Shown: piece by piece, positions 1-24,024 of the stretch
Layout of the letters: each line of letters opens with the position of its first letter
How positions within the stretch are numbered: the first letter of the stretch is position 1
Translations under genes and position numbers: made by a program
The notes under the pieces: generated by a model
The model's database searches: none
What the model saw: the letters and a program-made list of their open reading frames with translations, nothing else
Told to the model about the DNA's origin: nothing
NCBI GenBank assembly: GCA_032718475.1
Contig: JAUCBJ010008835.1
Span: forward strand, 1-59,529
From: Nemertoderma westbladi
Lineage: Eukaryota > Xenacoelomorpha > Nemertodermatida > Nemertodermatidae
Direction of reading: 5' to 3'
DNA: 59,529 nucleotides

Positions 1-66
1 ACAATAGAACAGGTTACAGTTTTATTTTTGAGTGTAATCAGCTGATATTTGCGTCGAATTTCCCCC
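1..66. repeat. Dispersed repeat copy at left edge
   Basis: This stretch is a near match, in inverted orientation, to 21121-21186. Both contain the shared core AACAGGTTACAGTTTTA and a TTTGCGTCGAATTTCCCC segment. It is cut by the window edge, so the full element cannot be delimited. No coding capacity is seen. It belongs to a set of repeats in this window that carry the words AACCTG or AGCAGGTTAC. Confidence 0.6.
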
Positions 67-1425
67 TTTTCTCACTTCCCCTTTTTTATTACGTCCAGTT
101 TCCCCCCTTATCTGGATTATGAAGATGAACCCACCCGAACCAAATTAGTAGTAAAACATTTGGTGCCGATTTTTATATACGTACATATCCAATAATCAGT
201 AACAGTAAATCGCGATTGTAAATAGCCTAATTATTATAACTAATTGAACAGAAACTTGAGGCTGTAGGCATAATATTATAGTAGAAAGAAGCCAACCAAT
301 TATCTACTCAAATAATTAATATCAAGTGATTACTTACTTGCATGATGTGTGTTTTATTTAACTTAAGTTTAGTAATAATAATTAATAGGGGCCACCCATA
401 TTAGACGTCACTAATTAGATCCCCCACCCGCACCATTGATACTATGTACCACTGCAATGTTGGAGATGAATGTTTGTTAGGGAAATATGATATTTCCATG
501 AAATACTATAGATGGGCACTGTGTCCCATTCATTAATTGTCCCATGAATGTTTATATTCATTAATTTCATTGTCAAAATGAATACGTATCATGCATTTCA
601 AAAAGATTTAGTTAATTCCAAACGCGATTTAAATATTGACCCAAAATGCGCATTACCATAAACATTACAATGGTATCTCAAAAGGGGAAAAAGTTGTCAT
701 CTAGACCGCGCCCTTGGCATTTTGTTTTGTTAAATCACTTATTAATTGAATAATATCAATAATTATTATTGTTTAACATCGATTATCCAATAATAACCAA
801 TAAATCTCCCCGCACTCACCACCTGTCCACGTTGGCTCCCAGCGTGACGTCATTTATGGATAACCCATTATATTATTTAGTCAAAAAAACTAACAGTTAA
901 CCAAATTATAATCGTCAAACCTGAGTTACTCTATCTGATGGTCTATAATATATGTATAACACCGTGCACATATGAGGAACTGCATTGACACTACTGTAAA
1001 ACCTGCACTAAATATGGTTCTTGTTAAAGCTAGGATCAGAGTTCATACGACTTGATTCACTCAACAATAAATTATTTGGAATTAGAGAATTAGACAATTA
1101 GAGAATTCAATAAGTTGGAGTTGGGTTGTACCTAATTACGGTTTACTGAGAAAATGAGAAAAACACTTTTTATTTTAAGTAATGAAATAAAGTGTTGTAT
1201 TAAATGAAACTCTGATCCGGGCTTTACTCGTTGAAACATCAGGCTAATAACCCGTTCGATTCACTTATAAACCAATTTGTTCGTTGAATAAATCAATAGC
1301 ATATAATACCGACCCACGCGGCCCGCAATATTATATACAATATATTTATTTGTTCGTTCGAATTCATAATGAAGTTATCATTTATATAAGTTAATTTATA
1401 TCCTCGTTTTAAGTCGAATAAAATA
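67..1425. other. Intergenic, no gene seen
   Basis: AT-rich sequence downstream of the CtBP gene. I see no long reading frame, no RNA gene and no clear repeat apart from the C-rich start that follows the edge repeat. Confidence 0.5.
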
Positions 1426-1431
1426 TTTATT
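1426..1431 (-). promoter_or_regulatory. Candidate poly(A) signal of CtBP
   Basis: On the minus strand this reads AATAAA, about 50 bases beyond the CtBP stop codon at 1483-1485. Position and motif fit a short 3' UTR. AT-rich DNA produces this hexamer often, so it is only a candidate. Confidence 0.45.
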
Positions 1432-1482
1432 TTTATACCAATTTGGAATTGCAGTAAATCCCGTTGTGTTTCAACGCCGCTG

Positions 1483-13373
<11,891 letters not shown>

Positions 13374-13857
13374 AAGACAATGGGTAAATCTTTTCGACCT
13401 ACGCGTAGGACTACGCGTATCTACGCGTAGTTTGTAACTTCCATTCCTGTCATTTACCGGTAGGGCCAGACTTACTGCCTTTTTAACAACTACGCGTAGG
13501 TGTTTTAAAACTACGCGTAGTTATTTTGGAACTACGCGTAGGTATTTTGAAACTACGCGTAGGTTCTACGCGTAGCAGTCCTGATAACAATGATTTTTCA
13601 TTTCAGGTCCGGTAGGGTTGAGTTGTTAGGCAAGTATCGGTATATGTCAGGTATCTGATAATCAGACAAATGGAATAACAGATTCGGAAGCTCATATCTC
13701 TACATACAAGGGTAAATCTTTTCGATCTACGCGTATGCCTACGCGTAGCTACGCGTAGTTCGCAACATTGGGTCATATATCACCAGTTTCAGAGTTTTAA
13801 CAATAACTACGCGTAGGTCCTACGCTATCTACGCGTAGGTGCTACGTATAACTACGC

Positions 13858-16182
13858 CAGGCCCGTATGGTGACCATTATATCTGGGGGGGGGGGGGGGG
13901 GGGGGGCAAACCCATAACTGGGTTTGGGGGCAAACAGCAAAGTGAGAGTTAATCTCGTACGTAAAGAAAAATCAATATTGTTGAAGAGTGTGTGGGGCGA
14001 GCCACGAAGTTGGAGGACCCTTGTCGAACTGGCACTGTTAAGGGAGTGGGCCTACTACTACTACTATGATCGGCATGCTGCATTGCAGCTGCATTTTTAA
14101 GAATGCTGTGCCGGCTTGTCAACAAAATTGCACCGCCACAACTCCCTATCACCCATGACATTTGCTAGATCATCCGCATCTTTAAGGCCAGTGTCCTTTA
14201 AGATGCGTCTCAAGAAAGTCATGGGCTGTCCACCATGCTTATTCACTCCATGAGGCTGCCAAAGTACAAGATTATGTACTGGCTGGTCCTCATGGCGAAA
14301 GCAATGTCCTGCAAAGCGGAGGCGATTTCGTTCTAGTGTCAAGCTTGGGGGAACCAATGAGACACCTCCAATGTTATATAGTGTCTGGTTGGAGATGTGT
14401 GCATTGTACTTGACACAATGAACCCGGCGTAGCATTCTTGTGAATGTGCCATCCAGAGATTTGGTGTCCTCAGCAGTTAGAGCCCAGCATGGACTCCCGT
14501 AGAGGAGTACTGGAACTACTGCTGCTCTAAATAATCGGACCTTAAGTTTTCGATTAATTCTCGGTGACTTCCAAATCCTGGAAAGCCTATTCAAGGCTGC
14601 CCATGCCTTTCCCTTACGTATTCGAAGGTCCTCACCTGACTTCCGGATCCATGATCCCAGGTAACAGAAGTCGTCCACATGCTCAAGCATACCATCCTTT
14701 GAGCTTATGCTCATCCGATCAGAGACTTGCTGAGGACTTTCAAAGTTAACTGTCAGAATTTTGGTCTTTCTGGAGTTAATAAAAAGACCAACACTAGAAG
14801 CAGCATGTTCTAATGAGCTGAGGAGCCGTTGGGCTCCCTCTAATGATTCTGAGAGTACTCCTAAGTCATCAGCAAAGTCTAGATCAGTTAGGTACTTGGC
14901 AGGATTTCCTCGACTTCTGGAGCCAGGAGGTGGAGTTATCATCACCCCATCATCATTATAATGATCTAAGGACATGCGTACAGTAGAACATAGTCAACCA
15001 CAATAATGAACAAGAATGGTGCAAGTGTGTCTCCTTGGAGGACGCCCCATAACACTTCAAATGGTTCTGTGTCACCGTCAACAGTAGACACAAATGTTGT
15101 CGAACCATCGTATACTGATCTGATTGCTGCAATAATTTCATCAGGAATCCCATATAATGAAAGTATGCTGAACATACGTGAGCGAGAGACCGAATCAAAG
15201 GCCTTGAAGAAGTCAACAAAGATAACAGCCAGATGCCTGTCTTTCTTTTTTGATAACTCTTCAATTGTCCTTCTAAGTGCCAAAATGGGCTCCATGGTAC
15301 CACGACCTTTACGGAACCCATTCTGATTTCCACGGAGCAGTCTCTCAATGGGATCCCTGATGCGATTTAATAGAATCCTATTGTATAGCTTTGCAGCAAT
15401 CGAGATCAATGAGATTCCCCGAAAAGAACCATAGAGTGTTAGGTTGCCCTTCTTGGGAACTGGCACCAACTTATTTGTTTTCATTTCTCATTTCCAATAA
15501 TAGCAAATAGTTGTCGTTACGATTTTGACATGCCAATAACTTTTATCGGATTTATTTAAACCTGTCGAGTTTAAAATTTGTAAGCTTAAATATGACCAAA
15601 AGTTACGGTTAAAATTACAAAAAAGAAAATTTTAGATATGTATACCAGCACAAGCAACCATCAGCGCCTAGCCTATTACTATTAGCTGCAAGCTGGCTCC
15701 CATACTGCAGACAATACTGTAGGTCAACAGCGAACAACTCCTGCCCTGGTAGCCAATGAGAGAATCTAGAGCTTTTGTGTATTTTTAGTAATTATATGTA
15801 TGAACTGCAATCTTGAATTGCTATCAAAATCTATAGAGATGTAGTCTGCCAACAAGCTTTCCAGCCACATAGAACAAAGTAAGTGAGTAGCCACATAGAA
15901 CAAATACATAACGGTACACCATACAATGTATTTCGGCACAGGCTCTGGCAGTGCCAGTGCCATTATAATTGGACCAAATGGAATGGTGGCGGAGTCAGGT
16001 CAGGTCAGTGGGTAGAATTAGTATGTGAATCCAATAATATTGATTACCAACAATATTATTATTAATTAATTGTGAAAACAAGACGAGAGAACAAGACATG
16101 ACTGGGGGGGGGGGGGGGCAGTGGGTCTTGTCTGGGGGGGCAGTGCCCCCAAAGCCCCCCCCCCCCGCACGGTACGGGCCTG
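13858..16182. mobile_element. Nested hAT-like element carrying a LINE fragment
   Basis: The ends are CAGGCCCGTATGGTG (left) and, inverted, CAGGCCCGTACCGTGC (right). The 8-bp duplication AACTACGC is exact at 13850-13857 and 16183-16190. CAGG-type ends with an 8-bp duplication are typical of hAT transposons. Long G or C runs lie near both ends (13886-13907, 16105-16119, 16156-16166). It carries a 5'-truncated LINE and no hAT transposase. Confidence 0.75.
13949..15484 (-). pseudogene. RTE-like LINE reverse transcriptase, truncated and frameshifted
   Basis: Minus-strand remnant of a non-LTR reverse transcriptase. The upstream part (15484-14966) has the fingers and palm blocks FRGISLISIAAKLYNRILL, NGFRKGRGT, motif A (VIFVDFFKAFDSV) and motif B (GVLQGDTLAPFLF). 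The downstream part (14975-14097) has the FADD catalytic box and the thumb/C-terminal region with GSPCWALTAED. A frameshift near 14970 separates them. The endonuclease domain is missing, so it is 5'-truncated. A short trinucleotide run near 14045 lies close to the 3' end, as is common in RTE-type LINEs. It is not functional as it stands. Confidence 0.8.
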
Positions 16183-16784
16183 AACTACGCGTAGGTGCTA
16201 CCCATAACTATGCCTATACGTCGTTTATCATTAGTAGGTCCAGTACTAAAATAAGACACAATACGGTATGTTCAATAAACAACCCAAAACCATCAAATGC
16301 TTTAAACAGTAATGTATCCTATACATGTATACTCTATAGAGGAATACGCTAAGAATACATATTCTTCACTTCATCTTCATGCGTTGCGGGTGCTAAAATG
16401 TGTTACCGATAATAATGTTTAGAGTTCAAAAATAGTTTACAAAGGAAATAGGCCGATGGTTCTTATCGATTCTCTATGCTTTTTATTGCCTTTGTTCACG
16501 ATAGGGCAAGGATATACTGTAATTAATATGTTAACCCCTTGACAAGGGAAGGGGGAGACTAAATTTTCTACCATGATTGGTTGCACTTGTTATTTGAGCA
16601 AACAATTTGATTATATGCAGTATTTATCAGCTTTCGCTTAACCACTTCACCGGTAGACTGGTAGCTTACTACTGTTCAATATTTAAATAATCCAATGGAA
16701 ACAAAGATACTTACGGTGGCTGATCTTTGCCAATTAATTAATTTTTTTTTTACTTTTTTTTATCAGAAGTTCACCATGACGTCA

Positions 16785-16835
16785 TAATTCATGGTCGACC
16801 AAAAAATAATTTATGGTCGACCATGAATTAATTTT
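16785..16835. repeat. Inverted repeat near transposon right end
   Basis: AATTCATGGTCGACC and GGTCGACCATGAATT flank a short AT spacer, giving a 15-bp perfect stem. It sits inside the right end of the 13382-16884 element and may be a subterminal structure. Confidence 0.6.
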
Positions 16836-16892
16836 TGCAATTAATTTACGCGTAGGCCTACGCGTAGGTCGAAAAGATTTACCCAAGACAAT

Positions 16893-18105
16893 GACAAATG
16901 CTCCATTACAATATCTTAAACATAATAGAGTAGGTTGGGAGATAATAGCTTCAGCTATACTGTATGATATACACAATCAGTGTACTCAAGGACTTCTAGA
17001 ACAGTACAATTCGTAAAAAAGTACAATGTATATATTCAGGACACGGTGCTCTCATAGTGTTAATTTTATTAGAGGCCGGTTTTTTCTATTCAGTGTGGGC
17101 CTAATTATTTTACTTTACAGAAGCAAACAAAAGCAAAATAAAAAAAGTTTCTTTTAATCTAATTATTTTACGACGGGACAATTGGCAACGATAATTTATT
17201 AGTACAAAACAACTGTTGAAAGATATTCCAAATAACCCTTGAAATAAGTTGTGTGAAATAAGTGAACTGAATGTACAGTATATACCACTGAAACCGAACT
17301 ACAATTATAATAAATTGTACGAGCCACAATACCTTTTCTTTTCGAAATATATATAATCTGTACGGAGGCAGTATTGTTATACATTTATCCCAGAGTACAG
17401 TTAGACTTGTTAGACTTATTGTTGTTTACTGGAAATTTACTGTTTATTTACTGAATAACTATAATTATATCATTGTGTGCAAATTAGCACTTTGCAAGCG
17501 CGCTATGACCCGAGTTTATTTATGTACCGAGCGAGCGCAGCGAGGTAGGTTTACATAAATAAACAAGGATCTTTAACGCTGAAAAGGGACCTTTGCAAGC
17601 AATGATGTATGTAATTTTGTTACATTATGTCAACTTATCAGCGTTCGGTATGTGAAGAAAGTATTTTATGGATGCTCTCTTGAACATTTTAATCATGTAC
17701 TATTTCGAATATTAGTGAAAATTATTAACAGGTACCGGTACTATAAAAATTTACATCTAATTAACGTTTTTTTTTCCTGCATGGATGTGAAAAATATTTG
17801 ACCCATCGTCGACTGAAGCAAACTGAGTCACCGTCTGTGTCCGTCCAGTTTTACTGAACACAGTCGCCATATTTTCTTTTCAAATTTTCTTTAAAATGTC
17901 TTATATTGGACGTTTCGACATATGGAATACAGTCTTACACGTTAAACAATTTATTTACATGCAGTAGCTAGTCCCGTCACTTCAAACTAGACGCACGCAT
18001 TATGCAAACACGTTCTGCTTTATTGAATATAGAAGCACACAATACTATAAATAGAAATAATACATTCTGGAACATGGTAATTTAAGTTGTTTCCATGTTA
18101 TTGAT
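16893..18105. other. Intergenic, with one hairpin
   Basis: AT-rich with no gene recognised. At 17514-17564 GTTTATTTATGTA and its inverted copy flank a GAGCGAGCGCAGCGAG core, which may be a small palindromic element. Confidence 0.45.
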
Positions 18106-18149
18106 TACTTTGCAGCGTTCCGTCCTATAGGCCGCAACGCTGCAAAGTA
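18106..18149. repeat. Hairpin bordering the 21-bp satellite
   Basis: TACTTTGCAGCGTT and AACGCTGCAAAGTA form a 14-bp perfect stem around a 16-base loop. It lies 8 bp before the first satellite unit. Confidence 0.7.
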
Positions 18150-18156
18150 GAACCAC

Positions 18157-19826
18157 TAGTTCCGTACTCCTCCCCACTAGTTCCATACTCCTCCCCACTA
18201 GTTCCGTACTCCTCCCCACTAGTTCCGTACTCCTCCCCACTAGTTCCATACTCCTCCCCACTAGTTCCGTACTCCTCCCCACTAGTTCCGTACTCCTCCC
18301 CACTAGTTCCGTACTCCTCCCCACTAGTTCCGTACTCCTCTCCACTGGTACCCTACTCCTCCCCACTAGTTCCGTACTCCTCCCCACTAGTTCCGTACTC
18401 TTCCCCACTAGTTCCGTACTCTTCCCCACTAGTTCCATACTCCTCCCCACAAGTTCCATACTCCTCCCCACTAGTTCCGTACTCCTCCCCACTAGTACCG
18501 TACTCCTCCCCACTAGTTCCGTACTCATCCCAACTAGTTCCGTACTTCTCCCCACTAGTTCCGTACTCCTCCCCACTAGTTCCATACTCCTCCCCACTAG
18601 TTCCGTACTCCTCCCCACTAGTTCCGTACTCCTCCCCACTAGTTCCGTACTCCTCCCCACTAGTTCCGTACTCCTCTCCACTGGTACCCTACTCCTCCCC
18701 ACTAGTTCCGTACTCCTCCCCACTAGTTCCGTACTCTTCCCCACTAGTTCCGTACTCTTCCCCACTAGTTCCATACTCCTCCCCACAAGTTCCATACTCC
18801 TCCCCACTAGTTCCGTACTCCTCCCCACTAGTACCGTACTCCTCCCCACTAGTTCCGTACTCATCCCAACTAGTTCCGTACTCCTCCCCACTAGTTCCGT
18901 ACTCCTCCCCACTAGTTCCATACTCCTCCCCACTAGTTCCATACTCCTCCCCACTAGTTCCGTACTCCTCCCCACTAGTTCCGTACTCCACCCCACTAGT
19001 TCCGTACTCTTCCCCACTAGTTCCGTACTTCTCCCCACTTTAGTTCCGTACTCCTCCCCACTAGTTTCGTACTCCTCCCCACTAGTTCCGTACTCTTCCC
19101 CACTAGTTCCGTACTTCTCCCCACTTTAGTTCCGTACTCCTCCCCACTAGTTCCGTACTCTTCCCCACTAGTTCCGTACTCCTCCCCACTAGTTCCGCAC
19201 TCCTCCCCACTAGTTCCGTACTCCTCCCCACTAGTACCGTACTCCTCCCCACTAGTTCGGTACTCCTCCCCACTAGTTCGGTACTCCTACCCACTAGTTC
19301 CGTACTTCTCCCCACTTTAGTTCCGTACTCCTCCCCACTAGTTTCGTACTCCTCCCCACTAGTTCCGTACTCTTCCCCACTAGTTCCGTACTTCTCCCCA
19401 CTTTAGTTCCGTACTCCTCCCCACTAGTTCCGCACTCCTCCCCACTAGTTCCGTACTCCTCCCCACTAGTTCGGTACTCCTACCCACTAGTTCCGTACTC
19501 CTCCCACTAGTACCGTACTCCTCCCCACTAGTTCTGTACTCTTCCCCACTAGTTCCGTACTCCTCCCCACTAGTTCCGTACTCCTCCCCACTAGTTCCGT
19601 ACTCCTCCCCACTAGTTCCGTACTCCTCCCCACTAGTTCCGTACTCCTCCCCACTAGTTCCGTACTCCTCCCCACTAGTTCCGCACTCCTCCCCACTAGT
19701 TCCGTACTCATCCCCACTAGTACCGTACTCCTCCCCACTAGTTCCGTACTCCTCCCCACTAGTTCCGTACTCCTCCCCACAAGTTCCATACTCCTCCCCA
19801 CTAGTTCCGTACTCCTCCCCACTAGC
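18157..19826. repeat. 21-bp minisatellite with higher-order repeats
   Basis: About 80 units with the core CACTAGTTCCGTACTCCTCC, each with an ACTAGT word. A variant block with TCCACTGGTACCC recurs 336 bp apart (18341 and 18677), exactly 16 units, and a variant with CACTTTAG recurs four times between 19033 and 19400. These show block duplication within the array. Long frames through it are repeat peptides (such as STELVGR) and are rejected as genes. Confidence 0.93.
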
Positions 19827-20244
19827 TACCATAAACAATACAATGTTTTGCCGCGGGATGTTCTAGAACATTAATTAATATATGTCAAAAACTGCTTAAA
19901 TATAGCTAGTAAAAAAAATACAAAATGGGGACGAATACGGAACTGTTCCCATTATATATAATAATATTTTATTCACTGATCTTAAGGTACCACGCTCTAC
20001 AGTGTCCACAATGCCTCTCAATCGCGTCCCACCACACATATAACTCTGCAATTTTTTAGGTTCTAATATTTTTTCAAATTTAATTTATAATATCCTTTGT
20101 GTCTCTCTGTATATATTTTATAATGTTTTACCATTTTACTCCGTTTGGGGGTGTATCTATTCCAATTATTATTTCACTGAAAACTAGAAGACAATAATAT
20201 TGTATATCTACGTAGGCAAAAAGGATGTGTAATGTGAAATTAAT
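19827..20244. other. Intergenic, no gene seen
   Basis: AT-rich spacer without recognisable features. Confidence 0.45.
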
Positions 20245-20586
20245 GGGTACGCATCAATCTTCGCCCGCGTCCAATCTTCGCCCGGGGCAATCTTCGCACT
20301 CAAGATTGGCAACTATCGCCCGGTGGAAACCTTCGCCCAATAAACATTTATTGTTTTGGTTAGATAAAGCCACCTCTGTAACCTGCCCCTGTCCCTCAAT
20401 TGGTAACGACATCGTTTATTGTTTTGGTTAGAAGAAGCCGTCTCTGTTACCTGCTCCTTTCCCTCAATTGGTAACTAAAATGGTTACTAACACAAATCTT
20501 ATTGGGCGAAGGTTGCTCGCGGGCGAGGGTTGCCTCCGGGCGAAGGTTGGACGCGGGCGAAGGTAGTACCGGCGGAGGTTGCACCC
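20245..20586. mobile_element. Small foldback element with CTTCGCCCG arms
   Basis: The left arm carries several AATCTTCGCCCG words; the right arm carries their inverse, CGGGCGAAGGTTG. The left end starts GGGTACGCA and the right end is TTGCACCC. The core contains two copies of a roughly 68-bp unit (TTATTGTTTTGGTTAGA, AACCTGCTCCTTTCC) found elsewhere in the window. No target duplication was recognised. Confidence 0.6.
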
Positions 20587-22219
20587 ATCCCATTAGCGTG
20601 TGTGGGACTGCCACTGTATCGGATGGGCAGATTCTGTTGTGATAGGCCTACATGTACCAATGCTTAAGCGACGCCATATATTGTATACTATCGCTACAAT
20701 AATCTATATTAGAAACGGTTCTAGGCTTTGAGGAATCGCTGCGCCTTTTAGGCCTACTGTATGACAGCCCCAATGACACTTAATAACAGAGTGGACAGTG
20801 GAGTAAGGCAAAACTGAGATGTGTTCGGATCCAGCGTGGACGAGAAGGGAGCACATGTGACTAGAACATAAAGATCTTGCAACTGGTGTCACGGCTTCAC
20901 ACATGTCTCCACTCTCTTGAGGCATGGGCAAATGACGTAAACAGCCTCATACATGCTTTTGGGTCTAGCCCAGATGGATCAGCAGACACCCTTGTGTGTA
21001 AAATGCTGCAAGAATGGAAGCCTTATCGAAGGAGTCGACGATTGTGGATGTGATTTAGAACTAAGGCCAACGCAGATAGGGGAGGGAACTGAACGCAATA
21101 CAAATTCATCCGTCTCTATAGGGGAAATTCGACGCAAATAACAGCTGATTATTCTCAAAACTAAAACTGTAACCTGTTTTATTGTGCTTACTTTATTGTT
21201 TTGGTTAAAATAACGTGCCACTCTAACCTGCTCCTTTCCCTAAATTGAGAATTTAACATTGAGGCGGGATATTAATTCGCCAAGGCGGGTTTTGCGTCCA
21301 ATTCCCCCCCCCCCCCCCCTGTCTCGGCCAACGTTCTAACAAGAACTTTCTAACCAAGGGAACTTTCTAACAAGTTAAGGGGTCCAGGTTGGGATGTTTA
21401 ATAATAAGGACGGTATTAATCCCTATAGTCTCCTCTAGACCCCCCCCCCCCCCCCCTCAGCACCTGAATCATCCAACAGGCTAACAGACATTAGACGTTA
21501 TCCTTAGACATTATTATTAAAGACGAAGGTTCTTCGAATCTCGTCTTCATCGTTCTTTTTGTTACCTGGGGTATAAAACATAGTGCCTGAAACTTCCCTC
21601 CAGCAAAGCTCCTCAATCTTTTCCATCCTCCCACAGATCCAACCGTCGCTGTATAAACAGTTTACTTCTGATTGAATCACTTGTGACGAATTTACTGGTA
21701 ATGTTAATAAAAGCTTGCGAATTGGTCCCAATGAAGCGTTCTCTACTGTAGCAGTCGAACTAGGAATCTCATATAGAAAGGGTCTGAACGGAAGGGAAGG
21801 GAGTTAAACCGAAACTGGTTGAGGGCTAGCGATGTCATGTTACCGAATGAATAAACTAGTTAAACTAAACAATAATAGTATTTTAATTGATTCTGAATCA
21901 TTAACTATTAATAATCGCAATGAGTTAACCATTATCATTTCAGTTTCAGAAAAAATTGCTAATGATTGATAACGCATTGATTGTTAACTTTGATTGATTG
22001 ACCAATAAGATTCCAGAGAATGTGAAAAGTAAGTTATAATTACCATGTCCGCAAAAATATTCATTATTATTATTCCAGGTACACCGAACGTCCTGGTATT
22101 TATATACAATAGTCCTGTCTCTTTTATTAATCAAGAATCTCTAAAAACCCCACCACCAGAACAACCTATCAAATGCAATATAAATAACAGACAGACAATT
22201 AAAATTTGACGTGGGAAAT
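20587..22219. other. Intergenic with dispersed repeat fragments
   Basis: Holds the inverted copy of the edge repeat (21121-21186), a partial 68-bp-family unit (about 21187-21245) and two poly-C runs (near 21306 and 21440). No convincing gene is seen; the short frames here have no recognisable domain. Confidence 0.45.
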
Positions 22220-23170
22220 TTAAACTGTAAAACATATCGTCCAACCTATAGACCTACAACTACACCCAACCAACCGACCAGCCACCTGGCTACGGCTGTG
22301 AAGGTAGGCCGGCCCCATCCTCCAGTCCTGCAGTCCCAGGCCGCTGCGCCACTTGGTGCGCGACCCGCGCAGGCAGTGGGAGGTCCCACGGACAACCGCA
22401 AACAGCACTCGCGAGCGTACCCAACCCATGACGGACGAGTAAGGCTTACCCCACGAGCGGTGCAATCTGTCCGCGATTATCCGCAGGAATCTGTTCGCCT
22501 GCGGGGCCAACACACCATCGCAGGAAACCACGAAAGGCGAGAAGTCTCCACGACGAGCGGTTACTGCGGCTAAATAAAGCCGTTTCTTCTCGTCTTCCGC
22601 GGATTCCAACACGGACATGGAGGAGCGGTTAACGTACGACCCGGCGTCAAGATTGGTTGATCGAATATCAAACAACGCCTGAGTCTGTATGTTAAACGCC
22701 CCCACGTCACACCGCATCCCAGCCACGTCTCCCACCTCCAGCTGCTCCCGCACCACGGGCTCCAACGTGACGTTGCGTGGCCCGAACGCGAGCGCAGCGA
22801 GTTCGCCAACGGTGTCCCGCAACTCGTTGTGACGTTGGATCACGAGGCCGCCCTTCTTGCAGTTCAACCCATGGTTCAGGTCTAACGCGGCCCCACACCC
22901 GTCACAACGGCTCGGCACTCCCAGGAGGGGTCTACCGTACCGCACTGCCAGACCGTCGCGGAACTCCTGTGGAGACAGTTCGTAATGGTGTTCAGTCAGT
23001 GGGAGATTCGATGTCCAGTCCAGCTGCCGGTTTTAAACTCGGCAGCTATCCGGATAGTCTGCTGACGCCTCTCCGACATCCTCTCAAGGGCCTCCTCGAA
23101 CTCCCCCACCTCCACCGTCTTCCGCTCGTCCCGCTCCGCCTTCCGAGTCGACGCCAGGGCCAGGCACGCC
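22220..23170 (-). pseudogene. Retroelement C-terminal domain, restriction-like nuclease type
   Basis: A minus-strand frame open from about 23035 to 22220 contains LSPQEFRDGLAVRYGRP, then CDGCGAALDLNHGLNCKKGG and RHNELRD, then a DVG...LFDIRSTN strand pair, and ends PFVVSCDGVL and KPYSSVMGWVRSR...CLRGSR. The C-x2-C, H-x4-C and RHN spacing followed by D...D resembles the restriction-like endonuclease domain of R2-type LINEs. Similar C-terminal modules occur in uncharacterised retroelement proteins of many marine organisms. Further upstream (to about 23170) EFKTGSW lies in another frame, so the copy is shifted and 5'-truncated. No RT domain is found next to it. Confidence 0.5.
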
Positions 23171-23273
23171 ACTGGTATTTATATTAATTAAAATTGTCGA
23201 GGCAAACAGGAAAATATAATAAAATACAAATACACATTAAAGTAATATTAAAGTTGTCAAATAAAGTAGTTTA

Positions 23274-23847
23274 TTATATTATTTGAAGTTCAATATTGAA
23301 GTACTTAAAGCGTGTTTTTTCTATTGCATGTTTGATAATGTTGAATTTAAGATGATGATGAAAGGCGTTAAATAATGCTAAAGTACTCGAGAATTCGCGG
23401 CCGTTTTCTGGTGAATGAGGTGATTTTAGAGCTGTAACATGATTTAACAAAGGCTGCATTAGTTTTGTGTGTGGCAGTTGCTTCAGCAATTTTTGGGGGA
23501 TAAAAAATCCTGGAAATATTCTATTCATAGAGTAATGTTGAACATAAACAAGGGAGTTGGTAATGGCAGAGTGCCTTATTGTAGATCTCTAACAATCCCT
23601 GAATACCGTTCTGGGATTCCGAGAATTGTAAAGCGAAACCTGGCGTTGAATAGACTGGAGGGTTTGGTTGGGGCAGAAGACACCGATTGCCAGGCGATAT
23701 GCCTCCACTGGAATGGGATACCAGCCAGAGCACGCATAGACAGGCATAATTAATGTAAGTTCCAACGTGTAGAAGCCCTCGTAGTGCCTTCCGGTATGCT
23801 ATATCGAGCTTCGCGACATCAATGTGGCTTCTTAGCGCACCAATCAA
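23274..23847 (-). pseudogene. LINE C-terminal relic
   Basis: A minus-strand segment with AKLDIAYRKALRGLLHV resembles the post-RT region of CR1/Jockey-like LINEs, where an RVAYN-FR-L motif is usual. The frame breaks repeatedly afterwards, with NAFHHHLKFNIIKHA read in a second frame. It is a decayed 3' fragment; the family is uncertain. Confidence 0.35.
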
Positions 23848-24024
23848 TGTTCAACTTTAGTTGATACATAATGATTGGCATCCTAATGACCAACACAGGA
23901 TTTCAGAGTTTACAAAAGGTAACATTTCCAACAAACCCTGAGATTATATTCCTAAGTAATATCACCACCAATATGTTATAATATATATAAAGTTTACCTT
24001 CTAATGATTATATATTACTTCATG

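Larger units (their letters stand above)
13382..16884. mobile_element. TIR transposon with ACGCGT subterminal repeats
   Basis: The left end GGGTAAATCTTTTCGACC is matched inverted at the right end (16867-16884). The flanks repeat AAGACAAT at 13374-13381 and 16885-16892, extendable to CAAGACAATG if one terminal G/C is not counted. A duplication of 8-10 bp fits hAT or Mutator-like elements. The ends are packed with the palindrome CTACGCGTAG, and another copy of the left end lies inside at 13711. A second element (13858-16182) is inserted within it. No transposase is visible. Confidence 0.75.

Noticed and set aside
18082-19838. Long minus-strand frames of STELVGR and GEEYGTS repeats
   Set aside because: Pure translation of the 21-bp satellite in two frames.
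21504-21731. 75-codon minus-strand frame
   Set aside because: No family resemblance and no supporting neighbour; chance frame length for this composition.
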